The notes under the pieces are model-generated. The model was not told the DNA's origin. It ran no database searches and was given only the letters and a program-made list of their open reading frames with translations. Shown piece by piece: positions 1 through 11,235 of a DNA stretch of 64,000 bases. The stretch is from Ricinus communis (Eukaryota > Streptophyta > Magnoliopsida > Malpighiales > Euphorbiaceae): contig NC_063265.1 in NCBI RefSeq assembly GCF_019578655.1, positions 1,054,001 to 1,118,000 of the forward strand, read 5' to 3'. The first letter of the stretch is position 1. Each line of letters begins with the position of its first letter. A program made the position numbers and the translations under genes.

Positions 1-156
1 GATTATCTCACACAACCAACCTCAAGCAACGATATCCAATCCTTGAAGATGAAGAACTCCTTCTCCAGTCTCAAGTTTCCTACTATTATAACCTTGTTAT
101 GATAGTAAGTATGTCGATTATCTCTATTTTTCTCCTGATAATAGGAGTAAGAAACT

Positions 157-168
157 CTCTTATATAGT
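157..168 (-). promoter_or_regulatory. TATA-like box of the copia LTR
   Basis: ACTATATAAGAG on the minus strand, about 30-40 bp downstream of the U3 repeat array. Position and sequence fit an LTR core promoter; there is no evidence that it is active. Confidence 0.5.
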
Positions 169-195
169 GTTAAGAATTCATAATCCTTAACAGAG

Positions 196-540
196 TTGTA
201 CAAACACATGTCATTACAAAACTCTTTTGTGATGACATGTGTCAAGCAGTATTGAAACATCATAAAACTCTTTTGTGATGACACATGGCAAGCTATATTG
301 ACACCATGTGTCAAGCTACTTTCTTATTACATGTCATCATAAAACCCTTTTGGTGATGATACATGTCAAGCTGCTTTCTTAACACATATCATTATAAAAC
401 CATTTTGTGATGACACATGTCAGAATGTTTTCTCTATACATGTCATCATAAAATCCTTTTATGATGACACGTGTCAAACTGCTGTATAAATACATGTCAT
501 TACAAACTCTTTTATGATGATATGTGTCAAGCTCCTTCAA
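196..540. repeat. Hairpin-forming tandem repeat in copia LTR U3
   Basis: About six degenerate copies of a 54-60 bp unit. Each has a TGTCATCA arm, an A/T-rich centre and a TGATGACA arm, so each can fold on itself. One copy contains the palindrome TGACACGTGTCA (about 465-476), which includes an ACGTG core. In minus-strand transcription terms the array lies just upstream of the LTR TATA box, the usual place for LTR enhancers. Confidence 0.7.
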
Positions 541-1738
541 TATATAACACTTATATATTATACATTATCATTAGTTAGACATTTACAGACTTTAATTTTG
601 AGAGATACTAGTGTTCCTATTAAAGGTACAAGTCAAGTCCATCGCCGTGCTTGAGTTGATCTTAAAGTGTGTGACTTTCTAGGTTCATTATTAATTGGCA
701 ATAAAAATTTAATATTAAACTCTTTAATATTAATTATAACACTTTATTCAACTAAGAAAACAATTAAATAATTGTCTCTCAATCGTTCCCATAAATTATA
801 AGTGATATCTAGCAATATTTTATAATTATCCAATTAATAATATAGGCATTGATTGTCCACGAACCCTTTATTTATGATTACCATATAATTAAATCCTTCC
901 ATTGAACAATATCTCGATCAAGTGAGGATCGTGGAATAGTCAAATCCACTAGCTTGATTCTATGACCAAATCCATGGATACATCTTGACTAAATATGATT
1001 AATGCGAAAACCACTTTTCTATTAATCATAATTAACTCGGCTAAGAATTTCTTAGTCAAGATGTTATCAAATCGCATAGGATATTCTCCTTATTTACTCA
1101 AGACAATGGATTTCTTGTTGATGAACACCTGCTTCCATGCATATGCAACTGGAGCCACTATCTGCAAGTACCCATTTTAGGTATGAACGGATACCTAAAG
1201 CATAAGCAAATTCCAATTACATATTCATGAGACAACTCTGTCACCTCAAGTTTGAGAATTAGTTACACCATCATAACTTAATAATGAATCAGTAACTTAA
1301 GTAAATCATCCATGTGATTCATTATTTCTTCAAGTCATGTTCAGTCCACTCGTCTCACAAGTGACCCATAATGATTAACTTAGTAACTCATACTAAATGA
1401 CATGAGACTTGCCATCCTATATATATTAGTATCTCATACTAATTATAGAGTTAAATGCATTATGCTGGTCTTTCGGATTAAAGATGTCTAATATTTAATT
1501 CTACAATCAAGAACTATTTTATAATATTTATTCTAAAAATAATCCATTACTCGTATTCTCGACTCTTGAAAATGGAGTCTTTAATAAAGATTATTGGACT
1601 CATTCAATACTTATATTACTATAAAAATGAATGATAGACAACTGCCATTAATAAAATGGTATTCATTACATAATAATATCATAATGTATGAACCAAAAAG
1701 TAAAAGATCCAATTGGCTTTTAGGACATACATCTAACA

Positions 1739-1755
1739 ATCTCCCGCTTGTACTA
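1739..1755 (-). other. Polypurine tract of copia element
   Basis: Minus strand reads AGTACAAGCGGGAGAT immediately before the LTR start TGTTAG. This arrangement (short G-rich purine run between pol and LTR) is typical of plant copia elements. Confidence 0.65.
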
Positions 1756-1758
1756 AAG

Positions 1759-4418
1759 CTAATTGGAACAATATCTGAAACCCATCTTCTTAAGATGGCG
1801 ATCCAATTGTATTTGCATCATAGCTTTGGTGAAGGGATCAGCTACGTCCTGTTCCGATTCTATTCTTTGCATTGTTATATCGCCTCTACCAATAATTTCA
1901 TGTATGATATGGAAGTGTCTTTTGATATTTTTGGATTTTTGATGAGACTTAGGTTCCTTAGCTTGTACAAGAGTCCTACTGTTATCACATAAGAGAGGTA
2001 CTACTAACTCGATTGTTGGAACCACTCCAAGTTCTATCACGAACTTTTTAATCTAAACTGCTTCCTTTGCTGCATTAGATGCAACAACATACTCGGCCTC
2101 TGTAGTAGAGTTTGCAGTAGTATCCTGTTTGGAACTTTTCCAACTTACTTCTCCTCCATTACATATAAATACAAACCCTGAGATAGACTTTATATCATCC
2201 ACATCTAATTAAAAATCAGCGTATAACCATGTAAATTCAATTATCTTGTACCATATGTCAAGAATACCTTTTTAGTCCTTCGCAAGTACTTAAAGATATT
2301 CTTCACCTGCTTAGTGCTCCTCGCCTAGGTTAGACTAAAACCTGCTAGTCACAATAACAACATAGGCAATGTCTGGCCTAATACATAATATAGCATACAT
2401 TAAACTTCCAATTGCTGAAGTATATGGAATCTTGGCCATCTGTTCTCTTTCCCCAGATGTCTTTGGACACATGTTCTTTGAAAGATGAATACCATGCTTA
2501 AAAGGTAACAATCCTCTCAGGATGTTGAATTTCTTCAACACCTTGTCTAAGTAAAGACCTTGAGAAAGGCCTATCGTCCTTTTCGATCTATCTCTATAGA
2601 TACGAATTCCTAAAATATAGGTTGCTTCCCCTAAGTCTTTCATGGAGAAAATCTTTGACAACCATACTTTTGTGGAAGTCAATATGCTTATATTATTTCT
2701 GAACAATAATATGTCATCTACATAAAATACAAGAAAAGTGATAGCATTTTCACTAACCTTCTTGTACACACATGGTTCATCCATATTTTTTATGAAACTA
2801 AACAATTTGATTGCATCATTAAAACAGATGTTCCAACCCCTTGAAGCTTGCTTAAGACCATAAATGGATCTCTTAAGCTTGCATACTTGATTATGAGTAT
2901 TGGATTCAAAACCCTTAGGTTGGTCCATACAGATATCCTCCTCAATGTATTCATTAAGAAAGGCTATTTTGACATCCATCTGCCAAATCTCATACTCATA
3001 GTGTGCAGCAATGGCTAAGAAAATCCTAATGGATTTAAACATGGCCACGAGCGAGAAAGTTTCCTCATAGTCAATTCCTTGCCTTTAGCAATACCCTTTC
3101 GCCACGAGCCTAGCTTTAAAGGTTTCAACCTTCCCATCAAAGCCAATCTTTCTCTTATAAACTCATTTATTCCCTATAGGTACAATACCTTTAGGAGGGT
3201 CTACAAGATCCTAGATTTCATTTTTATACATGGAATCCATTTCTGATCTCATCGCCTCATGCCATTTACTAGAATCAATATTTGATATTGCTTCTTTGTA
3301 ACTAGTAGGATCATCTATATGATCTGTATCTCCATAAATGAATAACTCTTTTACATTCCCATGGAGCATGTCATATCTCTATGGTGGATGAGAAATTCTA
3401 CTAGATCTTCGAGGTAATTTAATGACAGGGTTGATAGGCACTGGTTCATTGATTGGTTCTTAACTAATTCGTCATTTAGATGACACTTCATCGAGTTTTA
3501 TCTTCCTTTTGCTCCCACTATCTTGAATAAACTGTTTTTCAAGAAAGAGAGCATCTATCTAATAACGATGGTCATATCAATAGGAAAATAGAAATAATAT
3601 CCTTTTGTTTCTTTAGGATATCCAATAAATCTCCCTTTAACAGATCAGGCTTGCAATTTATCCACTTTTAGCTTTTTCACAAAGCTAGACAACCCTAAAT
3701 CTTAACATGTTTAAGATTGGGTTCCCTGCCACTCCATATCTCATATGGAGGTTTAGGAACAAACTTGGAAGGCACTCTATTCAAAAGGTGTAACGTTGTA
3801 AGGAGGGCATATCCTCAAAAGGAAGTGTGTAAATCAATAAAGTCCATCATCGATCGTACCATGTCTAACAAGGTAGGATTCCTCCTCTTAGATACACCAT
3901 TCAATTGTGGTGTTCCAAGTGGAGTTAACTGTGAAACAATGCCATGTTCCTTTAGGAACTGATCAAACTCACTGCTCAAATATTCACCACCTCGATCAGA
4001 TCGAAGGGCTTTAATACTTAGGCCTATCCGATTCTCCACTTCAGCTTTAAATTCTTTGAACCTTCTAAAGGATTCAGACTTATATCTAATAAGATACAAA
4101 TACCCATACAGTGATAAATCATCAGTAAAGGTAATGAAGTAATTGTAATCACCACGAGCCATAATGTTAAAAGGTCCACATACATCACTATGCATCAGTC
4201 CTAAAATATTTGCGGCTCGTTCCCCTATCCTATGAGGGTGATCCTATCATTTTTCCTTGAAGACAAGATTTACATGTCGGATATAGTTTAGGACTAATGG
4301 AATTTACTAATCCCATTTTAGCCAACTCAGTGATTCTTTCTTCTAAAATATAGCCTAATGTAAGATGCCACAAGTATCTCAGATTTAGTTCATTAGTTGC
4401 TTTGGCATTTATGTTCAC
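1759..4418 (-). pseudogene. Ty1/copia pol remnant: GAG-pre-integrase, integrase, RT, RNase H
   Basis: Domains in order on the minus strand: GAG-pre-integrase (4418-4230, with the conserved leucine/His zinc-binding start and CKSCLQGK), integrase core (4195-3815, with HSDVCGP and SDRGGEY), reverse transcriptase (about 3300-2335, with YVDDILL near 2728-2708) and the C-terminal RNase H (about 2330-1759, with ADPFTK). Integrase precedes RT, the copia order. The reading is broken by several stops and shifts. The third catalytic acid of integrase, normally Glu in NGVxERRN, is Lys here (codon 3889-3887), so the integrase would be inactive even without the stops. Confidence 0.9.
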
Positions 4419-4930
4419 ATTATGTGTTCCAATTTTATCTGCATATAAATTTTAATAATAGAGACCATTAATTAAAGTACCATATGCAATACATTCATTT
4501 CCAAAATGAACTTGATAAACATCATTTGGAAACCTGACTTCATAATTCTTAACTACTAAAGCAGAAAGTGAAATGAAGTTTTTGTATGCATTAGGTACAT
4601 ATCAGCAATCCTCTAATATTAATTTACATCCCATATACAAAATAACATAAGCAGTTCTTATGGAAACTACTACAACAATTGCTTTATTCCCAATTTTTAG
4701 AGCTATTTGATCCTTTTTAAGGATCTTATTTCTTACCAGATCCTTCACCTTTCTTGACCTTCAAAGAATTCATATACTCAACTTAGTTGCGTAAAGAATT
4801 GAGAACTATTCCTAAATTCCTAAGCTAGTCAATGAAATTCGGTCTAGTCAACCGATTAGCATCAAGTATGCTTGCAAGTGGATTGAGGGGCTCTTTTAAC
4901 TTTATAAAGAATAGTAGATTATTAGTGACT
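4419..4930 (-). pseudogene. Copia gag/protease remnant with internal deletion
   Basis: The minus strand near 4890-4780 encodes a gag N-terminal motif of plant copia elements (NRLTRPNFIDxLRNLG). It then jumps within a few dozen bases to a Lys-rich stretch and to the segment that normally lies between protease and integrase. Most of gag and protease, including the zinc knuckle and DSG site, is missing. No complete ORF remains. Confidence 0.6.
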
Positions 4931-5690
4931 TTTTATGTAATTTCATTTTGATTTTGGTCTTTAAATCAAAATGATGACTCCCACTAACTTGGCGAATCTC
5001 ACACTTCCTAGTGAGAAACGGAAATCCTCATTGGTGAATTTCTAGTGGGTGATTGGTTTCTTACCAAATTTTAGTATCCTTCACGTTTCGTCGATTATTG
5101 GGTTACTAACATTTTATAAGTAAATATCTCACATTATATGTATCTCATGCATGATCCAATTAGTTCCACTTCGGCTCCTAGTATTTTGAACCTTGCATTT
5201 AGTCGATTATTGGTCCATTGTACATAGTTAAGTCAAGCCCAATATCCAATAAATATAATTGCAATATTAGAACCTCATCATGAGTCGACATATTAGCCAT
5301 TAATAGCAATTATACTTATAACATCAAATGTTTAATAAAATTCAATAGATTTATCATATGATCTTTCATAACCCTCGCAGTTTGTCCATAATCGATTACT
5401 AAGACTATAAAAGTCTTTGAATCTTACATAGTGGAGAGTCATGATATCGATTTTCCAAATCATACCATTTATCAACTTAATATTAATTGGAAGATTTTAG
5501 TCTTTATTAGATTTCACCATCAAACATCCGTTTTAAAATACATCCCATGCATATTAAAACAGAATTATTTATAGCCATTTAGTAGAGCATTCAAATAAGT
5601 TGTGGTTGAAAGGTATTTCTAAATCCACAAACGTTTGGTTAGAAGTCAAAAGCACAAAATCTAAACACGGTTTATGTACCACCACAAGTG
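4931..5690. other. Probable copia leader; 5' LTR not found
   Basis: AT-rich sequence upstream (minus sense) of the copia gag remnant. I found no copy of the TGTTAGATG LTR start and no clear tRNA-Met primer site, so the 5' boundary of the element is either truncated or unrecognisable. Confidence 0.35.
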
Positions 5691-8179
5691 ACACGCCCTC
5701 GAATCCAAATCAGAGCCAACAATTTCATATCATTTTAGATTTTGAATCAAGTTTGCTTTAAGATTTAGATAGTTTTTTATTGAAATTATTATTTTATTAT
5801 TATTTTAGATTTAGTTTTATTCAGTCATTCGAATTTTAGATCACTTTAATTTCAGATCGCATCGAATCTGAACCATGTAAGTCTTATGCAATGTTAATTT
5901 TAAATCATCTTGAATTCATTTTAACCTTTTATTAATTTTAATTTTAGATAAATTGAACTTTCAAAAGAATGAATCGAATTTTCAAATTTAGGTCGGACTC
6001 TGAATTCTTGAATTTAAATCCGACTATATCATCTCAAAAAAATAAGGTTTGTTTTATTTTAAGAAACATATTAGCAATCAAAGCAGCCGGGAGAGCCTGT
6101 CATCAAACCGTGTGATTACCCCGGCCTAAGCTAGACAGAAGGAATGATCCTTTACAGCCTTTGATGCTTCGGAAGGACCATCCAACCGTTAATCACGCTT
6201 TGATCACATAATCATGATTCATCCACCGGAGTTGAGTTCATGATTTCATTATCTATTTAATATTTAAAATTCCAAAAAAGAAGAAAAAGAGTATTATCTT
6301 CAAGACTTTTAAGAGAGTTTTTTAAGTAGTCCTAGGTTCAAAAAGGCAACCCTTAAATGAAATGAACGGACATTCATTTAATTGCCTCCAAAAATTATTG
6401 TCACCACCATATTTCTTTCTTATTTCATTAAACAATTTACATAAGATTTTATATTTTTCTTTCACTTAATAAATTAGATTGCCTATTCAATCTAAAAATT
6501 ACAATTCACTTCCATGCTTATCATTTTTCTTTAGTATGGAGTTTAAATAATTTTTTTAATTATTTCTAACATATTATATTTTAATATTGAATGAATAATA
6601 TATATATATATATATAAAATGATATATTATTTAAAATATTAAAAAAATTATTCTTTTAAATATAAATATTTTAAATATGTATTATTTATTTAATAATTAG
6701 ATAGAATACAATTAAACTACTGAAAATTTTCTTTTAAGAAATCTCACCATTTAAGGTTTAGAAAAAATATGTCATTTTGGTAATACGGTTCATAGAGAAG
6801 TGGTGTGGCATTAAGTGAAGAAATGATCAGAATGATGAGTGTTATCAATCGTGGGAGATCAGATGGGTGCAAGTGGGTCCCGTTTGACGAGATGTCTACC
6901 TGGAAAGCAGATAACATGGGGGCTCTCCAGAGTCTCAATCTTTAGAACTGGACGGTTCACAAAGGCCGAAAGAAAGAGGGCTGAATCAAAGGGAAAGAAA
7001 AGAAAAAGAATCGGATAGGTCATTTTGGAGGGTAATGATCATGTACAGTTGGTCCTTTTTGGGTCCCACTTCGACCACCGGCCTCCACTCCTTGTTGGCC
7101 TTTTCGTTGCCTCCTCAGCCCCACGCCCATACCTTCAATTCTGAAATAGTTTTTAAAGTTCAGATACCTTAAACAGAAATCTAGCAAATCAATTGACTTC
7201 AACAGTAACACAAAAAAAAAAAAAAAAGGAAAATAAAAGAAGAAGAAGAAAGTTTTTGAACTATGAAATCAGACATTTATACTTAATTTTTGCCCGTTCT
7301 GTGAACTATGTAATGCAGACACATTGGTGCTAGTTCTGAATTTTATATAGTTACATTATTCAATAAGCTTAATTATCATACTTAAGCATGAAAATAAACC
7401 AATCTCTTGCGACATTTTTTATAATATTTGTTTGTTTTATAAATATATAAATGCACTCACACACTTAACTTGATAATAAACAGATATTTAAATTAAGTTA
7501 AATTTCAAAATTGAGTCTCTCTTCTCTCATTTGTAACTCAAAATAGAAACATACAAATGGATACTATTTTAAAAAGTATTTTTGATAAAAATAGCTTATA
7601 AACAATAATAAAAAAAAAGAATTCAATCTCTCAAAAGTAATTTTAAATTTATTTTCGGACACTCAATAGTAATCCAGCACATACTCAAAAATTTTAAAAT
7701 ATCTAATGAAAAAAATTTTAAAAATTCATAATTTATAATTCTAATTATACAGTGAGATTTTGTGGTTAGATTTTTTTTTTTAGTAAATAAGTATACAAGC
7801 ATATTACCAATTTGGGCTAGATTGGTAAGGAACTTTTTTTAAAAAAATTAGAGGTCTCAGTTTTAAAATTTTTCTTTATTTTCTTTAAGATTAATTTTTA
7901 TGAAATAAATTTAGACATTATCACCGAAAACTAAATACATACAAAGGATTAATATATATATAAAGAATGGTGAATTCAATTAAGACTTTTAAAAATTATA
8001 TTTCTTAACTAAAAAAAAGAAAAGAACGACTATACTAATAAAAAATAGGAATAGAGGTATAATCTAGGGTTTGAATATTGTGAAATTGCGTGGTTGGCTC
8101 TTGATGTTCTCAAATGACAAAGTATTTATTGTACCCAAAAACTACAGACATTTAAATTAATATAATTTTAATTAATTAG

Positions 8180-8244
<65 letters not shown>

Positions 8245-10020
8245 ACAATGCATGCTTATATGTATTGAGGTTAGGACCTGTGGTTTTGGTTGCCTATAGT
8301 ACAAGGCTGTAATTCAAATTTTAAAAACTTGTAAAAGCAAAATAGAAATTTTGGAACATGAATGCATCATCATATTCAGGCAAAACACAATCACAATGAG
8401 TTATGGTGCTGATTTCAAAATTTATAGTGTTTCTTTTCTTTTAGAGTTTGTTTTTGGCTATTTTCCAATATATTTTATTGAATGGTTGAATAAATTACTG
8501 TAAAATAGTTATAAGATTTATTATATATATTACTCTTTTATATATATTGTTTATCCAATATATTTTTAGTTTTAATTATTACTTATCAATTTTTTTTGGA
8601 AAAAACTTTTTCCTGACTATTCTTATATATAATGATAAATGAGTGAAAAGTATATATTAATTTTAAAATTTAAAATATGTATCATTTTTTATTATCTCGT
8701 TATAAAACACTAAAGTTAAATAAATCATAAATGATTCAGATGAAAGTTAATTAACATTTTGACTAAATTACTTAAGATAGAGGTAAAATATTAATTCATT
8801 AAGTCTCATCTGAAATTACAATTCGTAAATTATTATAAAAAAAAATCTTTAAATTCTTAAGATTTTAAAAATTAGCAGGTAGATTAATTTTTTTAAAATA
8901 AGTTAAATAAAATAACTTAATAAAAAATTAAAAAAATTTAATTTTGTAAATATAGGACTTGAAATCTCTTTTTAATATCCAACAATAATTCCAATTTTGC
9001 TGGCTTTGCCGTCTCCTGTACTGTATCCAAAAAAAAAAAATCAATCTACTGATCAAAATAACTATATAATCTATTAAATTATTTTCTTATAGAAAGAAAT
9101 AAAAAGGTTTTATCGTCCATGGTAATTAACTCAACTCTTCACTTTTTATACTTTTATCTAATAATCTTTTTCACTCATAATAAAATTTCAAATTATATTC
9201 TCTTTCTATTTGTATGAGTTTATCAGAACTGATAAATTTTGATAATAAAATTTATTATATTTTTTAACAATAAATTTGAAAAAACAAATGACTCCTATAA
9301 TTGACCGCGCATTTTAGTATAATATTTAAAAGATGAGACTTATTTAAAAACTTGTAAAATGATTATGACTCCAATTTGTAGGTCGATATAGTTACTGAAT
9401 AAAATATATTTCTTAACGATGTGTCAAACACACTCGAGATTCTGTATATAATTCCTTCATTAATATAATCAATAAAGTTTAAAGTAAAAATTTATTTTTA
9501 TAACAAACTTAAATATAGTCAAATTTACTTGCATGTTATAAATTGTAATTATTATTAACGGAAGAATCAGTTTTATTTTTTTTTAAATAATTCCAAATAA
9601 TTCCTATGTCTCTTGCTAAAATATCACAAAATAAAAATATATAAAATATAGAATTTTTCTTGGGTGTTACATCCTATAAATGGATAAATAAGGAGTATAG
9701 AATAAATATAAAATTTAAATATGCATAAGTCCCTCAAGTGCAATAAACCGGAATTTCTGAGACAAATTTTTCTTCATTTTCAGTTTTAGGAAAATAGAGT
9801 TGCACTACTTTTTTTCTCAGAGGAAGTTGCACTTATTTCTTTGATATAAGCTTTCAGTTTGTGTCTGAAAGAAAATTAAAACCAATTTAAGAAAAGAAAA
9901 AAAAAAAAGATAAAATGGTAAGAACAAATTTTTTAAAAAAGAAAATCAAAATTACAGATGTACAAGTAGACAGAAAGTCCATTGTCAGTGGCACATGCAA
10001 GATTCCTCATAATGTCATTC
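5691..10020. other. Intergenic, AT-rich, no gene seen
   Basis: No ORF with family similarity was recognised. Short ORFs near 6744-6938 and 7020-7211 show no domain. A more GC-balanced patch at about 6080-6250 could not be assigned. Poly-A/T runs and a TA microsatellite (8185-8241) are present. Confidence 0.5.
8185..8241. repeat. (TA)n microsatellite
   Basis: Uninterrupted TA dinucleotide run of about 55 bp. Confidence 0.95.
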
Positions 10021-10048
10021 TTTAATTAAGCTTTGCATTTCACATCCC

Positions 10049-10056
10049 TATAAATA
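10049..10056 (+). promoter_or_regulatory. TATA box of the Hev b 5-like gene
   Basis: TATAAATA followed by a C-rich stretch and, about 30 bp on, a pyrimidine-rich leader typical of plant transcription starts. It lies 117 bp before the ATG, which leaves a 5' UTR of roughly 90 nt. Confidence 0.75.
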
Positions 10057-10172
10057 CCCCTTCACTTTGGTCATCTCTTCACTCCACTCTCAATTCCAGA
10101 TAGATTTTCACCTTAAACCCATCTTGCTTTCCTTCAATCTCCATCGATCTTAAAGATCTATTTTTTCTCCAG

Positions 10173-11235
10173 ATGGCCAGTGTTGAGGTAACTCAGCTGG
10201 TGTTTCGATCTTTCTTAAGCTTCTTGGTTTCCTGAATCTCTTGCCTTCATATTGATTTCCCACTTCCCTTTTCCTTATTAGACCGAAACCATGTGGATCT
10301 TGCTCCAAATGATGAGTTTTATATCATTCGGTTATTTTGAATTAGCAAACACTCTTGTCATGCCTGTTGTAGTTGAATTCTTTTAATATATAATTGCTGA
10401 AACCTTATTGTTACGCTTAAAGATCAATCTTATTGAATTTTTAATGAGATACATACCATAATAATTCGACTGTGATTGTGTAGCAATTTCTTGTATTTTG
10501 GTGTTTAGCAACTTGGTTTTACCTCCAGCGCAAGTAATGAATGGATCTAAACGGTTCTTGCTCATGGGGATCATTATGCTTTTGATAATCCCCTTTATGA
10601 TATTTAATGCAGAAACCCTATTGATCATTTCATCTTCTTTCTATTCAAGTTATGATATTGTTTTTACTATATAGTCATGTTTCTCTTGATGATTCAAGAA
10701 CAGATTAATCTGCTCTACATTTTCTGCATGTCTTTGTACAACTTTTTTTTGGAGTATTTGACAGGAAAAAACACAATTGAATATGGTGTTCTTTCAGGTT
10801 CAGTCAGCTCCAACAACTTTGCCAGAGAATGAGACACCTGAGGTGATCAAGACTGAAGAGGAGGAAACCCAAGAAGCCGCACCAGCAACCCCTGAGCCAG
10901 TAACCGACCAAAAATCAGAGGAAGTAGCAGCCGACGCTCCAGCAGCAGAGGAACCTGCAGCTCCTGCTGAGGATGAAACCAAAAAGCTAGAAGAAGAAAA
11001 AGAAAAAGAAGAAGAAGCAAAAGTTGAGGCTGACAAGGCCGCACCAGAAGCAGAAGACACTGCAGAGGTGAAGACAGAAGAGACCGACGCTAAGGAGGAG
11101 ACCAAAGAGACTGTAGCAGAGGCACCGGAAGCTCCTGCGGTGGAAGAGAAAAAAGATGGAGAAGAGGAGACAGTTGAGAAAGAAGAAGATAAGGCAGGCA
11201 GCACAGATGTTCCAGTGGAGAAGACTGAGGAGTAA
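10173..11235 (+). CDS. Hev b 5-like acidic protein (allergen-related), two exons
   Basis: Exon 1 is 10173-10187 (ATG plus four codons, MASVE). A 610-bp GT-AG intron spans 10188-10797, and exon 2 runs 10798-11235 to TAA. The product is 150 residues, against about 151 for Hevea Hev b 5. It starts MASVE and ends VPVEKTEE, like that family. It is low-complexity: about 30% Glu, with Ala, Pro, Lys and Thr, no Cys, no signal peptide and no membrane segment, so it is probably a disordered cytosolic protein. Its biochemical role is unknown; homologues are known as latex and cassava allergens. A longer in-frame start at 10777 lies in the intron and would add seven residues unlike the family, so the spliced start is preferred. 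A TATA box lies 117 bp upstream. The gene appears intact. Confidence 0.88.

Larger units (their letters stand above)
1..1738 (-). mobile_element. 3' LTR of Ty1/copia element (partial, runs off left edge)
   Basis: Reading the minus strand, the LTR begins with TGTTAGATGTATGTCC at 1738, directly after a purine-rich tract and the end of copia RNase H. A TATA-like ACTATATAAGAG lies near 168-157. The LTR continues past base 1, so its U5 end is not visible and it is longer than 1.7 kb. The 103-residue minus ORF at 3-314 lies wholly inside the LTR and has no recognisable domain. Assignment to copia rests on the adjoining pol; the LTR boundary rests on the TG start next to the purine tract. Confidence 0.75.

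Noticed and set aside
1594..1992. 132-residue ORF on the plus strand
   Set aside because: Antisense to copia RNase H and LTR; no domain of its own.
10800..11204. 134-residue Ser-rich ORF on the minus strand
   Set aside because: It is the antisense of the Glu/Ala-rich Hev b 5-like exon; the GAG/GCx codon bias opens this frame automatically.
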